Assembly (NCBI RefSeq): GCF_013149275.1
Contig: NZ_JABGNA010000008.1
Coordinates: 186,001 to 250,000, forward strand
From: Mucilaginibacter sp. SG564
GTDB taxonomy: Bacteria > Bacteroidota > Bacteroidia > Sphingobacteriales > Sphingobacteriaceae
Reading direction: 5' to 3'
Length of the DNA stretch: 64,000 nt
Within the stretch, counting starts at the first letter, position 1. Each line of letters starts with the position of its first letter. The notes below the pieces were generated by a model. The model ran no database searches. It worked only from the letters and a program-made list of their open reading frames with translations, and was not told the DNA's origin. The position numbers were made by a program, and so were the translations under genes. This document shows, piece after piece, positions 10,451 to 17,743 of the stretch.

Positions 10451-10897
10451 CTAATTGATGTCGGGCGATATGCTTACTGATTTAACCTGCCAGCTTGTTT
10501 TTTCAGACCAATCGCCGCCGGTGTAATGCATGTCCACAACCCACTCCGCGTTTATGGTTTTGCCCTGAATATTTAAAGCTTTTACGGTCGACCGGATCTG
10601 GTAATTGTTGTTGGCTGTATCAATCACCGGCTTAAAATCATGACCTGGGAATTGCGCTGTTGAAGGTTGTTTCAGATGATCTTTTACAATACCCCTGGCC
10701 ATATTGAAGGCTTCCTGTGCAGTGGGCTTACGGTTAAGGTGTACCATGCTATTTTTACTGATGCCGAAAACCACAGCTATAAAAGCGATAATAAAAGCGA
10801 TGCTGAAAAGTGTAGCAGTTTTAATATGCGGATGCCGGTGCCAGCCTATGCTTTTGCGTTCGTCTGTACTGAGTGATTGCCATTCGGAATATTTCAT
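10451..10897 (-). CDS. Membrane-anchored protein of unknown function
   Basis: A 148-residue protein with a short cytoplasmic N-terminus (SEWQSLSTDERKSIGWHRHP), one membrane helix (about residues 31-50) and an exported domain of about 95 residues carrying QPSTAQFP and WVVDMHYTGGDW. The exported domain resembles small cystatin-like or Coa1-like folds seen near membrane helices, but I do not recognise a defined family. ATG at 10897 is preferred over the one six codons upstream because the resulting start matches the conserved-looking cytoplasmic segment. It ends 9 bases from the shared terminator. Confidence 0.65.
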   Translation of the reverse strand: MKYSEWQSLSTDERKSIGWHRHPHIKTATLFSIAFIIAFIAVVFGISKNSMVHLNRKPTAQEAFNMARGIVKDHLKQPSTAQFPGHDFKPVIDTANNNYQIRSTVKALNIQGKTINAEWVVDMHYTGGDWSEKTSWQVKSVSISPDIN

Positions 10898-10959
10898 ATA
10901 ATTTAAACTTATCATATGAAGTAATATCTATCCAAATTGTTTTACGCAACAAAATTAAG

Positions 10960-11003
10960 GAAACAAAAAAACGCCCCGGTAAGCCAGGGCGTTTTTTTGT
11001 TTC
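10960..11003 (-). terminator. Intrinsic terminator of lipoprotein gene 1
   Basis: Inverted repeat with ACGCCC/GGGCGT arms bordered by A7 and T7 tracts and extended by AAAC/GTTT pairing. It lies 14 bases beyond the stop codon of the lipoprotein gene at 11018-11227. Confidence 0.85.
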
Positions 11004-11017
11004 TAAAAAATGAGAAA

Positions 11018-11227
11018 TTACATTTTTTTAGCTGTGTCTTTTTTAGCTGTGTCAGCTTTTGCAGTGTCAGCTTTAGCCGAATCAACAGCAGTAGTTTTAG
11101 CTGAGTCCATTTTAGCTGAGTCCATTTTAGCTGAATCGGCGTTTGAAGCTGAACCAGAACCTTTACAAGCAGCAAATGAAACAGCGATAGCCAGGGCTAA
11201 AAAGCCAAGTTTGAATGAATTTTTCAT
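11018..11227 (-). CDS. Small D-S-A-K repeat lipoprotein 1
   Basis: A 69-residue predicted lipoprotein. The signal peptide has lipobox SFAAC (Cys at residue 21). The mature part is a run of pentads of the form x-D-(S/T)-A-K, at least seven of them, ending KKM. Its first 34 residues are identical to those of the neighbour at 11403. The composition (Ala, Lys, Asp) suggests an extended or helical envelope spacer, loosely like Braun lipoprotein; that comparison is inference. It carries its own copy of the bipartite promoter motif at 11264-11292, leaving a leader of about 30 nt. Confidence 0.8.
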   Translation of the reverse strand: MKNSFKLGFLALAIAVSFAACKGSGSASNADSAKMDSAKMDSAKTTAVDSAKADTAKADTAKKDTAKKM

Positions 11228-11263
11228 GTTTAATTTTTAATAAGTGATTATATAGTTTTCTTG

Positions 11264-11292
11264 TTAATACCTAAAACAAAAAAAGGTAACCC
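11264..11292 (-). promoter_or_regulatory. ECF-type promoter motif, lipoprotein gene 1
   Basis: Read on the minus strand: GGGTTACC, 13 nt, GGTATTAA. The element lies 36 bases upstream of the start codon. It is one of five copies in this locus with the same spacer, so it is probably the -35/-10 pair of a dedicated sigma factor. Confidence 0.75.
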
Positions 11293-11326
11293 ATAATTTT
11301 TAATTAAAAATCACGGGTTACCTTTT
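11279..11326 (-). terminator. Terminator of lipoprotein gene 2 overlapping promoter of gene 1
   Basis: Arms AAAAGGTAACCC and GGGTTACCTTTT enclose a second palindrome around TTTTTAATTAAAAA. On the minus strand the stem is followed by a T-rich tract. The descending arm is the GGGTTACC element of the next promoter, so one sequence appears to end gene 2 and start gene 1. Confidence 0.7.
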
Positions 11327-11402
11327 AAGTTAAAGAATAACTAAAATACCAATAAAAAGCGATTGAAATTTATGTTTCAAGCACTTTTATATCATGGTAT
11401 AA

Positions 11403-11624
11403 TTATTTTTTAGCAGCAGTATCTTTTTTAGTTGAATCAACAGCAGCAGCACCAGCTTTAGCAGTAGAATCAACTTTAGTAGCTGAATCAGTTTTTGCAG
11501 AGTCAACTTTAGCTGAATCAGCTTTAGCAGAATCAGCGTTTGAAGCTGAACCAGAACCTTTACAAGCAGCGAAAGAAACAGCGATAGCTAAAGCTAAGAA
11601 ACCTAATTTGAAAGAATTTTTCAT
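11403..11624 (-). CDS. Small D-S-A-K repeat lipoprotein 2
   Basis: A 73-residue predicted lipoprotein with the same signal peptide and lipobox (SFAAC) as copy 1, and a mature part of Ala/Asp/Ser/Lys pentads mixed with Val/Thr, ending DTAAKK. The C-terminal lysines recall the peptidoglycan-linked lysine of Braun lipoprotein, but attachment is only a guess. The gene has its own bipartite promoter at 11670-11698 and ends at a hairpin at 11279-11326. Copies 1 and 2 look like a recent duplication; copy 3 is older. Confidence 0.8.
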   Translation of the reverse strand: MKNSFKLGFLALAIAVSFAACKGSGSASNADSAKADSAKVDSAKTDSATKVDSTAKAGAAAVDSTKKDTAAKK

Positions 11625-11669
11625 TTTGTGAGTTTTAAAATTTAAATATTTTGTGATCGTTTTCAGGTA

Positions 11670-11698
11670 TTAATACCGGTATGTAAAAAAGGTAACCC
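11670..11698 (-). promoter_or_regulatory. ECF-type promoter motif, lipoprotein gene 2
   Basis: Minus-strand GGGTTACC, 13 nt, GGTATTAA, identical in both boxes to the copy in front of gene 1. It lies 45 bases upstream of the start codon, while the spacer sequence is unrelated, which argues for selection on the boxes. Confidence 0.75.
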
Positions 11699-11723
11699 AA
11701 GTTTTTAAAAAAAATAAAAATAT

Positions 11724-11762
11724 TTTTCCCTTGTTTATAAATGATTGATAAACAAGGGAAAA
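11724..11762 (-). terminator. Intrinsic terminator of lipoprotein gene 3
   Basis: Perfect 15-bp arms (TTTTCCCTTGTTTAT and its complement) with a 9-nt loop, followed on the minus strand by a long T-rich tract. It lies 33 bases past the stop codon of gene 3 and so separates the units of genes 3 and 2. Confidence 0.85.
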
Positions 11763-11795
11763 GTAAACAGGCTTTTTTTTTACTGTATTCTTCGG

Positions 11796-11996
11796 TTATT
11801 TTTTAGTCGAATCAGAAAGAACAGCGGTAGCAGAATCGGCAGCAAGAGTTTTGGCCGAGTCTAATTTAGCTGAATCAATTTTTGTTGCGTTGGTTTTAGC
11901 AGAATCGACAGGTGTTTTTGATGCATCGCCACCACAAGCGGTAAAAGAAATAGCGATAGCTAACGCGGCTAAACCGGTTTTGATTGAATTTTTCAT
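11796..11996 (-). CDS. Small D-S-A-K repeat lipoprotein 3
   Basis: A 66-residue predicted lipoprotein, diverged from copies 1 and 2. The signal peptide starts MKNSIKTG and has lipobox SFTAC; the mature part has DSAK, DSAKLDSAK and ends SDSTKK. It is the copy nearest the sigma gene, which it faces divergently across 340 bp containing three copies of the promoter motif. Function unknown; the shared architecture and promoter suggest that all three products act together in the envelope. Confidence 0.78.
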   Translation of the reverse strand: MKNSIKTGLAALAIAISFTACGGDASKTPVDSAKTNATKIDSAKLDSAKTLAADSATAVLSDSTKK

Positions 11997-12032
11997 TTTA
12001 GTACGTTTTAAGTTTTAATTGTTTTTTTGGTA

Positions 12033-12061
12033 TTAATACAGTGGAAATAAAAAGGTAACCT
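12033..12061 (-). promoter_or_regulatory. ECF-type promoter motif, lipoprotein gene 3
   Basis: Minus-strand AGGTTACC, 13 nt, TGTATTAA. Each box differs by one base from the copies of genes 1 and 2 and the spacer length is the same. It lies 36 bases upstream of the start codon. Confidence 0.7.
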
Positions 12062-12091
12062 TAGCCTTACATTAAAGGAGATGACCTGCGA

Positions 12092-12138
12092 ATACCGGCG
12101 ATTGACGAAATGTTTTGAGGCCGGTTTTTTTTATTGCA
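12092..12138 (+). terminator. Orphan terminator-like hairpin between divergent units
   Basis: ACCGGC (from 12094) pairs with GCCGGT some 23 nt later and is followed by eight T. No coding sequence ends upstream on this strand, so it may end a short untranslated RNA or simply insulate the sigma promoter. Weak stem; low confidence. Confidence 0.35.
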
Positions 12139-12179
12139 GATTTGCCATCTTATAAAAAAAATGGAGGGGCGGAGGCGAT

Positions 12180-12208
12180 GGGTTACCTTGTTGAAATTAG
12201 GGTATTAA
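12180..12208 (+). promoter_or_regulatory. ECF-type promoter motif, sigma gene, distal copy
   Basis: GGGTTACC, 13 nt, GGTATTAA, with both boxes identical to those of lipoprotein genes 1 and 2 but pointing towards the sigma gene 128 bases downstream. This predicts positive autoregulation. Confidence 0.7.
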
Positions 12209-12305
12209 AAAACGAATTGAACATTCGGGCGTATAATTGTTACAACACTAAATATCCATGTTGATGCTAATGATTTATTTTAGGTAAATTATTTTTTATG
12301 ATGAT

Positions 12306-12334
12306 GGGTTACAATTTTATATAAATAGTATTAA
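12306..12334 (+). promoter_or_regulatory. ECF-type promoter motif at the sigma gene start
   Basis: GGGTTACA, 13 nt, AGTATTAA. The -10-like box ends two bases before the GTG initiator, so a transcript from here would start inside the gene. It may be a binding or pausing site rather than a productive promoter. Confidence 0.5.
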
Positions 12335-12336
12335 GA

Positions 12337-12906
12337 GTGAATAAAGAGTTAAAAGCTTCGGCACCAACAGATAGCGAGATAGTTCTTGGTATACTCAACA
12401 ACTCGGAGATAGTGTTAAAAAAGTTATACACTACCTATTTTCCGATGATACTGCAGTTAATTATCAATAACAACGGGGATGAGGATGATGCCAAAGATGT
12501 ATATCAGGAAGCGATCATCGTTCTTTATAATAAGATAAAGTCGGGCAAATTTGAACTGAGCAGTAAGCTTAAAACGTATATCTATTCGGTTTGCCGCAGG
12601 CTCTGGCTTAAAAGACTGAGCCACATGAACAGGTACGGAGGCGATATTCGTGATTTTGAAGAGTACCTGCCTGTTGACGAAGAGGTTGACGACCATAATG
12701 AGCGGGATGTGCAGTTTGGAAAAATGGAAAGTGCCCTGCAATTGCTGGGTGAACCCTGCAAAACCATTATGGAAGACTTTTATATACATAACAGATCTAT
12801 GCAGGATATCTGCGAACGTTTTGGCTATACCAATGCCGATAATGCCAAAACACAAAAATATAAATGCTTGCAAAGGCTCAAAAAGCTGTTTTTTCAGCAA
12901 AAATAA
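12337..12906 (+). CDS. ECF-type RNA polymerase sigma factor
   Basis: A 189-residue sigma-70 family protein with region 2 (about residues 25-90, including EDDAKDVYQEAIIVLYNKI and the SKLKTYIYSVCRR segment) and region 4 (about 125-185, with MQDICERFGYTNADNAKTQKYKC as helix-turn-helix). No region 1 or 3, as in ECF factors. GTG at 12337 is the only sensible initiator before residue 37. The next gene starts 17 bases after the stop and has an anti-sigma-like N-terminus, so the two form an operon. Its own upstream region carries two copies of the motif found before the lipoprotein genes. Confidence 0.88.
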   Translation: MNKELKASAPTDSEIVLGILNNSEIVLKKLYTTYFPMILQLIINNNGDEDDAKDVYQEAIIVLYNKIKSGKFELSSKLKTYIYSVCRRLWLKRLSHMNRYGGDIRDFEEYLPVDEEVDDHNERDVQFGKMESALQLLGEPCKTIMEDFYIHNRSMQDICERFGYTNADNAKTQKYKCLQRLKKLFFQQK

Positions 12907-12923
12907 GGAAGGAAAGCAAAGAG

Positions 12924-14036
12924 ATGAGTGATCACCAACTTACGGAATTAATTGAAAGGTACTTTGACGGCAGCATGACCGCCGACGAACGTACCCAGTT
13001 TGAATTGCTCCGCAAAAACGACGCGACTGTAGAAAGCCGGGTTACCGAGCACATGCAGTTTATTGGTTTACTAAAACAATACGGCGAACGCCTGGAGCTG
13101 GAAAAACGCCTGAACGCTATTCACGATGAGATAGATGTGCACGCCCTGAAAGAGGAAGTAACCATCCATCCAACCTGGGTAGTACGTATGTGGCGCAACC
13201 ACCACTCCAAAATATCTGTAGCGGCATCTATAGCTATTTTTGCTATTTTGGGTACGCTGTTTTTTACCGGTAAACTGAATAATCATGAATCGAATTTTGA
13301 GCAGTTGAGCCAGGAAGTAGGCAGGCTTAAGTATAAAACAGATAAGTTGGAAGGTCAGGCAAATACTTTTATTAATAATTTACCTGTTAAACCCAAAGCC
13401 AGGCCATCTAACCCCGGTAATTTCAGAGGTACCGGTTTCGCGCTTTCGTCAAACGGATATATTGTTACCAATTATCATGTCATTAAAGACGCCGATTCTG
13501 TATATGTTCAAAACGCTGCCGGTGAATCTTTTCACAGTAAAGTAATTTATACCGAACCTGTAAATGATATCGCTGTATTACAGATCAATGATGATGCATT
13601 TACAGGTTTGGGTGCGATACCTTATTACTTTAAACGCTCATCTACAGACCTTGGCGAAAACGTAATTACTTTTGGTTATCCGGATGGTAAGGTTGTTTTT
13701 GGACAGGGGGCTTTAACATCAGCCACCGGTTATCAAGGTGATACTACCGAGTATCAGGTTTCTATTCCTGTTAATCCGGGTAACAGCGGCGGTCCGTTAT
13801 TGGATGAGAAAGGTAATGTGATCGGTATCATCAACGCTAAACAAACACAGATAGCAGGAGCAGCATTTGCTGTAAAATCAGCATACCTGTTAAAAGCTAT
13901 CCAGAATATACCTTCAGATTCATTAAGTAAATCATTAACCTTAAGCACCAAAAACACGCTGGCTGGTTTAAGCCGTAAGCAACAGCTGAAAAAACTTAAA
14001 GACTATGTTTTCATGGTTAAAGTTTACAATCAATAA
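12924..14036 (+). CDS. Membrane-anchored trypsin-like protease with anti-sigma-like N-terminus
   Basis: A 370-residue protein in two parts. Residues 1-90 resemble the cytoplasmic N-terminus of Bacteroidota anti-sigma factors (LTELIERYFDGSMTADER). A membrane helix (about 97-116) leads to a periplasmic coiled linker and an HtrA/trypsin-like protease domain with His185 (TNYHVI), Asp215 (NDIAVL) and Ser288 (GNSGGPLL). No PDZ domain follows. ATG at 12924 is preferred to the upstream in-frame one that overlaps the sigma gene. The gene follows the sigma gene by 17 bases, so it probably binds and regulates that sigma factor, with the protease as sensor or effector. The mechanism is inference. Confidence 0.85.
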   Translation: MSDHQLTELIERYFDGSMTADERTQFELLRKNDATVESRVTEHMQFIGLLKQYGERLELEKRLNAIHDEIDVHALKEEVTIHPTWVVRMWRNHHSKISVAASIAIFAILGTLFFTGKLNNHESNFEQLSQEVGRLKYKTDKLEGQANTFINNLPVKPKARPSNPGNFRGTGFALSSNGYIVTNYHVIKDADSVYVQNAAGESFHSKVIYTEPVNDIAVLQINDDAFTGLGAIPYYFKRSSTDLGENVITFGYPDGKVVFGQGALTSATGYQGDTTEYQVSIPVNPGNSGGPLLDEKGNVIGIINAKQTQIAGAAFAVKSAYLLKAIQNIPSDSLSKSLTLSTKNTLAGLSRKQQLKKLKDYVFMVKVYNQ

Positions 14037-14070
14037 TTTGCCCAACCAATAAAAATTAATAATTGAAAAG

Positions 14071-14097
14071 GAGGTGTCGTAAGGGACCTCTTTTTTT
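14071..14097 (+). terminator. Intrinsic terminator after the sigma/protease operon
   Basis: GAGGT and ACCTC arms with a 10-nt loop followed by seven T, 35 bases after the protease stop codon. Confidence 0.65.
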
Positions 14098-14125
14098 GTT
14101 TGATGGATTTCTATATAAAATAAAT

Positions 14126-14205
14126 TGTCATGTTGAACGAAGTGAAGCATCTATTATGCGAGGTGCCTGTTCAATAATAGATCCTTCGCTGCGCTCGGGA
14201 TGACA
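14126..14205. repeat. Intergenic hairpin repeat, family A
   Basis: Begins TGTCATGTTGAACGAAGTGA and ends with the complementary form ATCCTTCGCTGCGCTCGGGA-TGACA. The same imperfect palindrome recurs near 15.6, 24.9, 27.8, 28.3 and 34.7 kb. It lies between convergent gene ends and may act as a transcription barrier. Confidence 0.7.
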
Positions 14206-14221
14206 AAATGTGAAACTGATG

Positions 14222-15451
14222 TTACCTGTCCACTTCGCCCAGTACAAAGTCAATGGAGCCTACAATGGCTATCAGGTCGGCGATGAGTACGCCTTTGGAA
14301 ATTTCGGGTAATACGGAAAGATTGTTAAAACTTGGTCCGCGTGCTTTTACACGGGTAGGGATCTCCGATCGTCCATCGGCCATAAAATAAAAACCCAGTT
14401 CGCCTTTGGCGCCTTCGCAGCGCACATAGTAATCCTGCGCTTTGGGGGTTATTTTACGCGGCATTTTAGCCCGCGGGTCAAAATCGGGGGTGCGTTTTAG
14501 CTCGTTTTGCAGGCGGTCAAGGCATTGCTCCACTATGCGCAGGGATTGTTCAATCTCATCCACACGCACTTTGTAGCGGTCCCAGCAGTCGCCTACGCTA
14601 CCCATTAAGCCTGTGCCAACTGGGATCTCGAAATCAAGTTCGGGATAAGCAGAATAATTATCAATGCGCCGCAGATCCCATTTTAAACCCGATGCCCGCA
14701 GCATGGGGCCCGAGCAGCCATAATTAATAGCCACATCCAATGGCAGCACACCCACATTGGCCGTGCGCGATATAAACACCTGGTTATCGGTAAGCAGCTG
14801 GTTAAGCTCCGCCATTTTAGGTTTAAAATATTCTACAAACTCGCGGCAGCGTTCCTCAAAGCCTACCGGCAGATCGTAAAATAAACCGCCCACCCATATA
14901 TAGTTATATAGCATGCGCGAGCCCGAGGCCCACTCCAGCATACCCATAATATGTTCGCGGTCCCTAAAACACCACAGGAAAGGGGTAAAAGCGCCTATAT
15001 CAATACCATAAGTGCCAATGGCTATCAGGTGCGATGCAATGCGGTTGAGTTCGCATACCAGCACGCGGATGTACTCCACCCGTTTGGGGATATCTTTATC
15101 AATGCCCATCATCCGTTCCACACCCATCACAAAAGCATGGCTATTGTTCATGGATGCCAGGTAATCCAGCCTGTCGGTAAATGGAATAGTTTGCTGGTAG
15201 GTTAATGATTCGGCATGTTTCTCGAAACAGCGGTGCAGGTAACCGATATGCGGGATAACCTCTTTTACAATTTCGCCATCGGTGATCAGCTCCAAACGCA
15301 AAACGCCATGTGTAGACGGATGCTGCGGGCCCATATTGAGCACCATATCCTCCACGCTGGCTTCCGCTATTTTTTTATGGTAGTTATTTAAAGCTTCTTC
15401 GTATTTCGGGTTTGTGATCACCAATGTTGTATGCTGTTTTGTAGGTTTCAA
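14222..15451 (-). CDS. nuoD: NADH-quinone oxidoreductase subunit D
   Basis: A 409-residue subunit of respiratory complex I (49-kDa type), part of the peripheral arm near the quinone site. The family hallmark [15 protein letters not shown] appears at about residue 39, with [12 protein letters not shown], and the end VLGEVDR is the typical C-terminus. No ATG is available upstream of the conserved core; TTG at 15451 follows a stop by one codon, and other non-ATG starts (TTG/GTG about ten codons on) are possible. It stands alone: nuoA/nuoB lie 4.4 kb away on the other strand and nuoC 19 kb away. Confidence 0.95.
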   Translation of the reverse strand: MKPTKQHTTLVITNPKYEEALNNYHKKIAEASVEDMVLNMGPQHPSTHGVLRLELITDGEIVKEVIPHIGYLHRCFEKHAESLTYQQTIPFTDRLDYLASMNNSHAFVMGVERMMGIDKDIPKRVEYIRVLVCELNRIASHLIAIGTYGIDIGAFTPFLWCFRDREHIMGMLEWASGSRMLYNYIWVGGLFYDLPVGFEERCREFVEYFKPKMAELNQLLTDNQVFISRTANVGVLPLDVAINYGCSGPMLRASGLKWDLRRIDNYSAYPELDFEIPVGTGLMGSVGDCWDRYKVRVDEIEQSLRIVEQCLDRLQNELKRTPDFDPRAKMPRKITPKAQDYYVRCEGAKGELGFYFMADGRSEIPTRVKARGPSFNNLSVLPEISKGVLIADLIAIVGSIDFVLGEVDR

Positions 15452-15518
15452 AAATCAACATTTTTTTGGTTTTATCGGGATAAAAATCTATAAAAATTGT
15501 AGTCTTTAGAGGGTATAT

Positions 15519-15759
15519 AGTCGACTCACCCCGACATCGCTGCGCTCGCCACCCCTCTCTCCGCTTCGCGCATAGAGGGGGCTTTACTTCTTTTTTGTCA
15601 TCCTGAGCGAAGCGAAGGATCTGTTGTTCATTATGCAATCGCAGAATAGATCCTTCGTTCCTCAGGATGACAAATTTCTTTTATAACTTTTCAATTCCCT
15701 CTATGCGCCAAAGGCGGAGAGAGGGGTGGCGAGCGCAGCGATGTCGGGGTGAGTCGACT
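15519..15759. repeat. Nested composite inverted repeat
   Basis: Outer arms of about 60 bp (15520-15580 and 15697-15758) run from GTCGACTCACCCCGACATCG to a CCCTCTATGCG end and are nearly complementary. Between them lies a complete family A hairpin (15596-15671: TGTCATCCTGAGCGAAGCGA ... CTCAGGATGACA). The right arm stops four bases before the cupin gene's stop codon. It looks like one repeat inserted into the loop of another. Confidence 0.8.
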
Positions 15760-15762
15760 CTG

Positions 15763-16611
15763 CTACCTCCCTTTCAACACCTCCCCAATTTTACAGCTTT
15801 GCGTAGCCAGCGCCGCATAAGCGTACATGGCTACAGCTTTCAGCTTGCTGTCGCGTTTTTTAAAGGTCCATACATCCTTCATGAATTCCTTGTGATTTTT
15901 GCTGTTGAGGGTATCAAAAGCGACCGAAATGGTTGGCGTAAGCGAATAAGCCGTATGCCAGGTACCAAAGGGTATAAATAAAGTTTCGCCGGGGCCAACC
16001 ACAAAATTTATGGGCGTGGCATCTTTAAACAGCGGGTATTTTTCATAATCGGGTTCAAATACATTGAGCTCCGAGCGCCATGGATCATCCGGGCGGGGGT
16101 AAAGCATATGTTCCTGTCCGCGCGGAAAAACGGTGAAGCGCTTTTCGCCATACAATTGCGTTATCCAGGCATTCAGGTGGTAATAATCAATATGCATGTA
16201 GGGGAACCTGCCGCCCGGGCCACCCACAAACATTTCGGTAGCGCCGCCCCATTTGCCAACGCTGAACATTTTATTTTTGAGCCAGTTGGGCGATGCATAG
16301 TTCAGATCCAGCGGATCCAACAGGGGCAATATCTCGGGCAGGGTTGCTGGAATATCAAAAATAATGGGGTAGGGAGCGGGTTTATCTTCGGTAGCGGCCT
16401 CTACCATATCCATCACCTGCTGCATAGTATAGGTGGTGCCCCGGCAATCGGTTTTACGGTCGGGGTAATTGGCCCGGAACCAATCGGGACTAAACAATCC
16501 GTTAGCCTTCCACACTTTGGCGGCATTGGTAAACACCAACGGTATGCCGGGTTTATAATGCTCTTCCATAAATTCCTCATAAGTAATGTTATCTCTTCTG
16601 ATGATATCCAT
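15763..16611 (-). CDS. Cupin-like (JmjC-type) domain protein
   Basis: A 282-residue protein of the cupin_8/JmjC-like group, which are typically Fe(II)/2-oxoglutarate-dependent hydroxylases. Candidate iron ligands are in YMHIDYYHLN (H-x-D, about residues 140-147) and the distal His in FGTWHTAYS (about residue 222). N-terminal ITYEEFMEEHYKPGIPLVF is the usual start of the fold. It could modify a protein or a small molecule; neighbours give no hint. ATG start at 16611. Confidence 0.8.
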   Translation of the reverse strand: MDIIRRDNITYEEFMEEHYKPGIPLVFTNAAKVWKANGLFSPDWFRANYPDRKTDCRGTTYTMQQVMDMVEAATEDKPAPYPIIFDIPATLPEILPLLDPLDLNYASPNWLKNKMFSVGKWGGATEMFVGGPGGRFPYMHIDYYHLNAWITQLYGEKRFTVFPRGQEHMLYPRPDDPWRSELNVFEPDYEKYPLFKDATPINFVVGPGETLFIPFGTWHTAYSLTPTISVAFDTLNSKNHKEFMKDVWTFKKRDSKLKAVAMYAYAALATQSCKIGEVLKGR

Positions 16612-16854
16612 ATGTAAATTGGTTGCAGGGACGATACAGGTTTAGTAAAAGATTAAACCTTTAGCTTAATAATTAATTGATTTCTTTAAAATTATGAGGC
16701 AGATGGATATTTAACTGTATTACGTAAATAACAACTGAAGGTTGTAAAATAACATGAAGATTGAGTGAACAAAATGCACAAGGTAAATTTAGCTTCAACA
16801 AATATCATCTTACTTTTTATCAAAATTACCCCTTGTTTAAATACCTTTGGCTTA

Positions 16855-17736
16855 ATGAAAGTATCCGGATTTACCTTTATCAGAAACGCGGTTAAAAATG
16901 ATTACCCCATTGTTGAAGCCATCACCTCCATTTTGCCGCTGTGCGATGAGTTTATCGTGATGTCCGGAAATTCTGATGATGGCACGCGCCAGTTGATCGA
17001 AGCTATTGGCTCGCCCAAGATCAGGATCATTGATTCGGTTTGGGACGATACCCTGAAAGATGGCGGACGGGTTTTTGCCGTAGAAACCGACAAGGCCTTT
17101 GATGCCATATCGCCCGATGCCGACTGGGCTTTCTACATTCAGGGCGATGAGGCCGTGCACGAAAAATATCATCCCCTCATTAAAAAAGAAATGGAGGAGG
17201 CACTGAATAAACCAAACATCGAGGGCCTGCTGTTTAAATACCTGCACTTTTATGGTTCCTATGATTATTATGGCGATTCGCGCCGCTGGTATCGCCGCGA
17301 AATCCGTTTGGTGAAGAATATTAAAGGTATCCGCGCTTATCGCGATGCGCAAGGTTTCCGGCTTAATGATCGTAAGATTAAGGTAAAACTCATCGATGCA
17401 TACATCTATCATTACGGCTGGGCCAAACCACCACAAGGCTTGAATAATAAGATCCGAAATTTCAATAAGTTTTATCACGACGATGCCTGGATGGAGCAAA
17501 ACCTGCCCGAAACCTATGAGTTTGACTATGGCAATGCCGATAAGCTGGTGCACTTTACCGGCACACACCCAGCGCCCATGCAAAAACGTATAGCCGCCAC
17601 CAACTGGAAGATCGATTTCAGCACCAAGGCGCTTCGTAAAAACATGACCTTTCGCCGTAAATTCCTGCAAAGGGTTGAACAGCTGACCGGCTGGCGCATA
17701 GGCGAATACCGGAATTATGAAATTGTTGAACGATAA
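16855..17736 (+). CDS. Glycosyltransferase, family 2-like
   Basis: A 293-residue predicted glycosyltransferase. It begins MKVSGFTFIRNAVKNDYPIV, typical of GT2-like cytoplasmic enzymes, followed by CDEFIVMSGNSDDGT and AFYIQGDEAVHEKY, where the acidic residues replace a classical DxD. The frame stays open 30 codons upstream, but the ATG at 16855 fits the family start. A DUF1569 gene begins at the stop codon. No polysaccharide cluster surrounds it, so the acceptor is unknown. Confidence 0.82.
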   Translation: MKVSGFTFIRNAVKNDYPIVEAITSILPLCDEFIVMSGNSDDGTRQLIEAIGSPKIRIIDSVWDDTLKDGGRVFAVETDKAFDAISPDADWAFYIQGDEAVHEKYHPLIKKEMEEALNKPNIEGLLFKYLHFYGSYDYYGDSRRWYRREIRLVKNIKGIRAYRDAQGFRLNDRKIKVKLIDAYIYHYGWAKPPQGLNNKIRNFNKFYHDDAWMEQNLPETYEFDYGNADKLVHFTGTHPAPMQKRIAATNWKIDFSTKALRKNMTFRRKFLQRVEQLTGWRIGEYRNYEIVER

Positions 17737-17743
17737 AGTAATT

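Noticed and set aside
10942-11240. Other-frame proteins across the D-S-A-K lipoprotein gene on both strands
   Set aside because: The repeated codons keep several frames open at once. Only the minus-strand frame with a lipoprotein signal peptide, its own promoter motif and two paralogues is convincing.
12457-12900. A 147-codon minus-strand frame opposite the sigma gene
   Set aside because: It mirrors the coding strand; the plus-strand product has clear sigma-70 regions.
15384-15638. A frame overlapping the nuoD start and the composite repeat
   Set aside because: Most of it is translated from the inverted repeat; nuoD coding in the other frame is certain.
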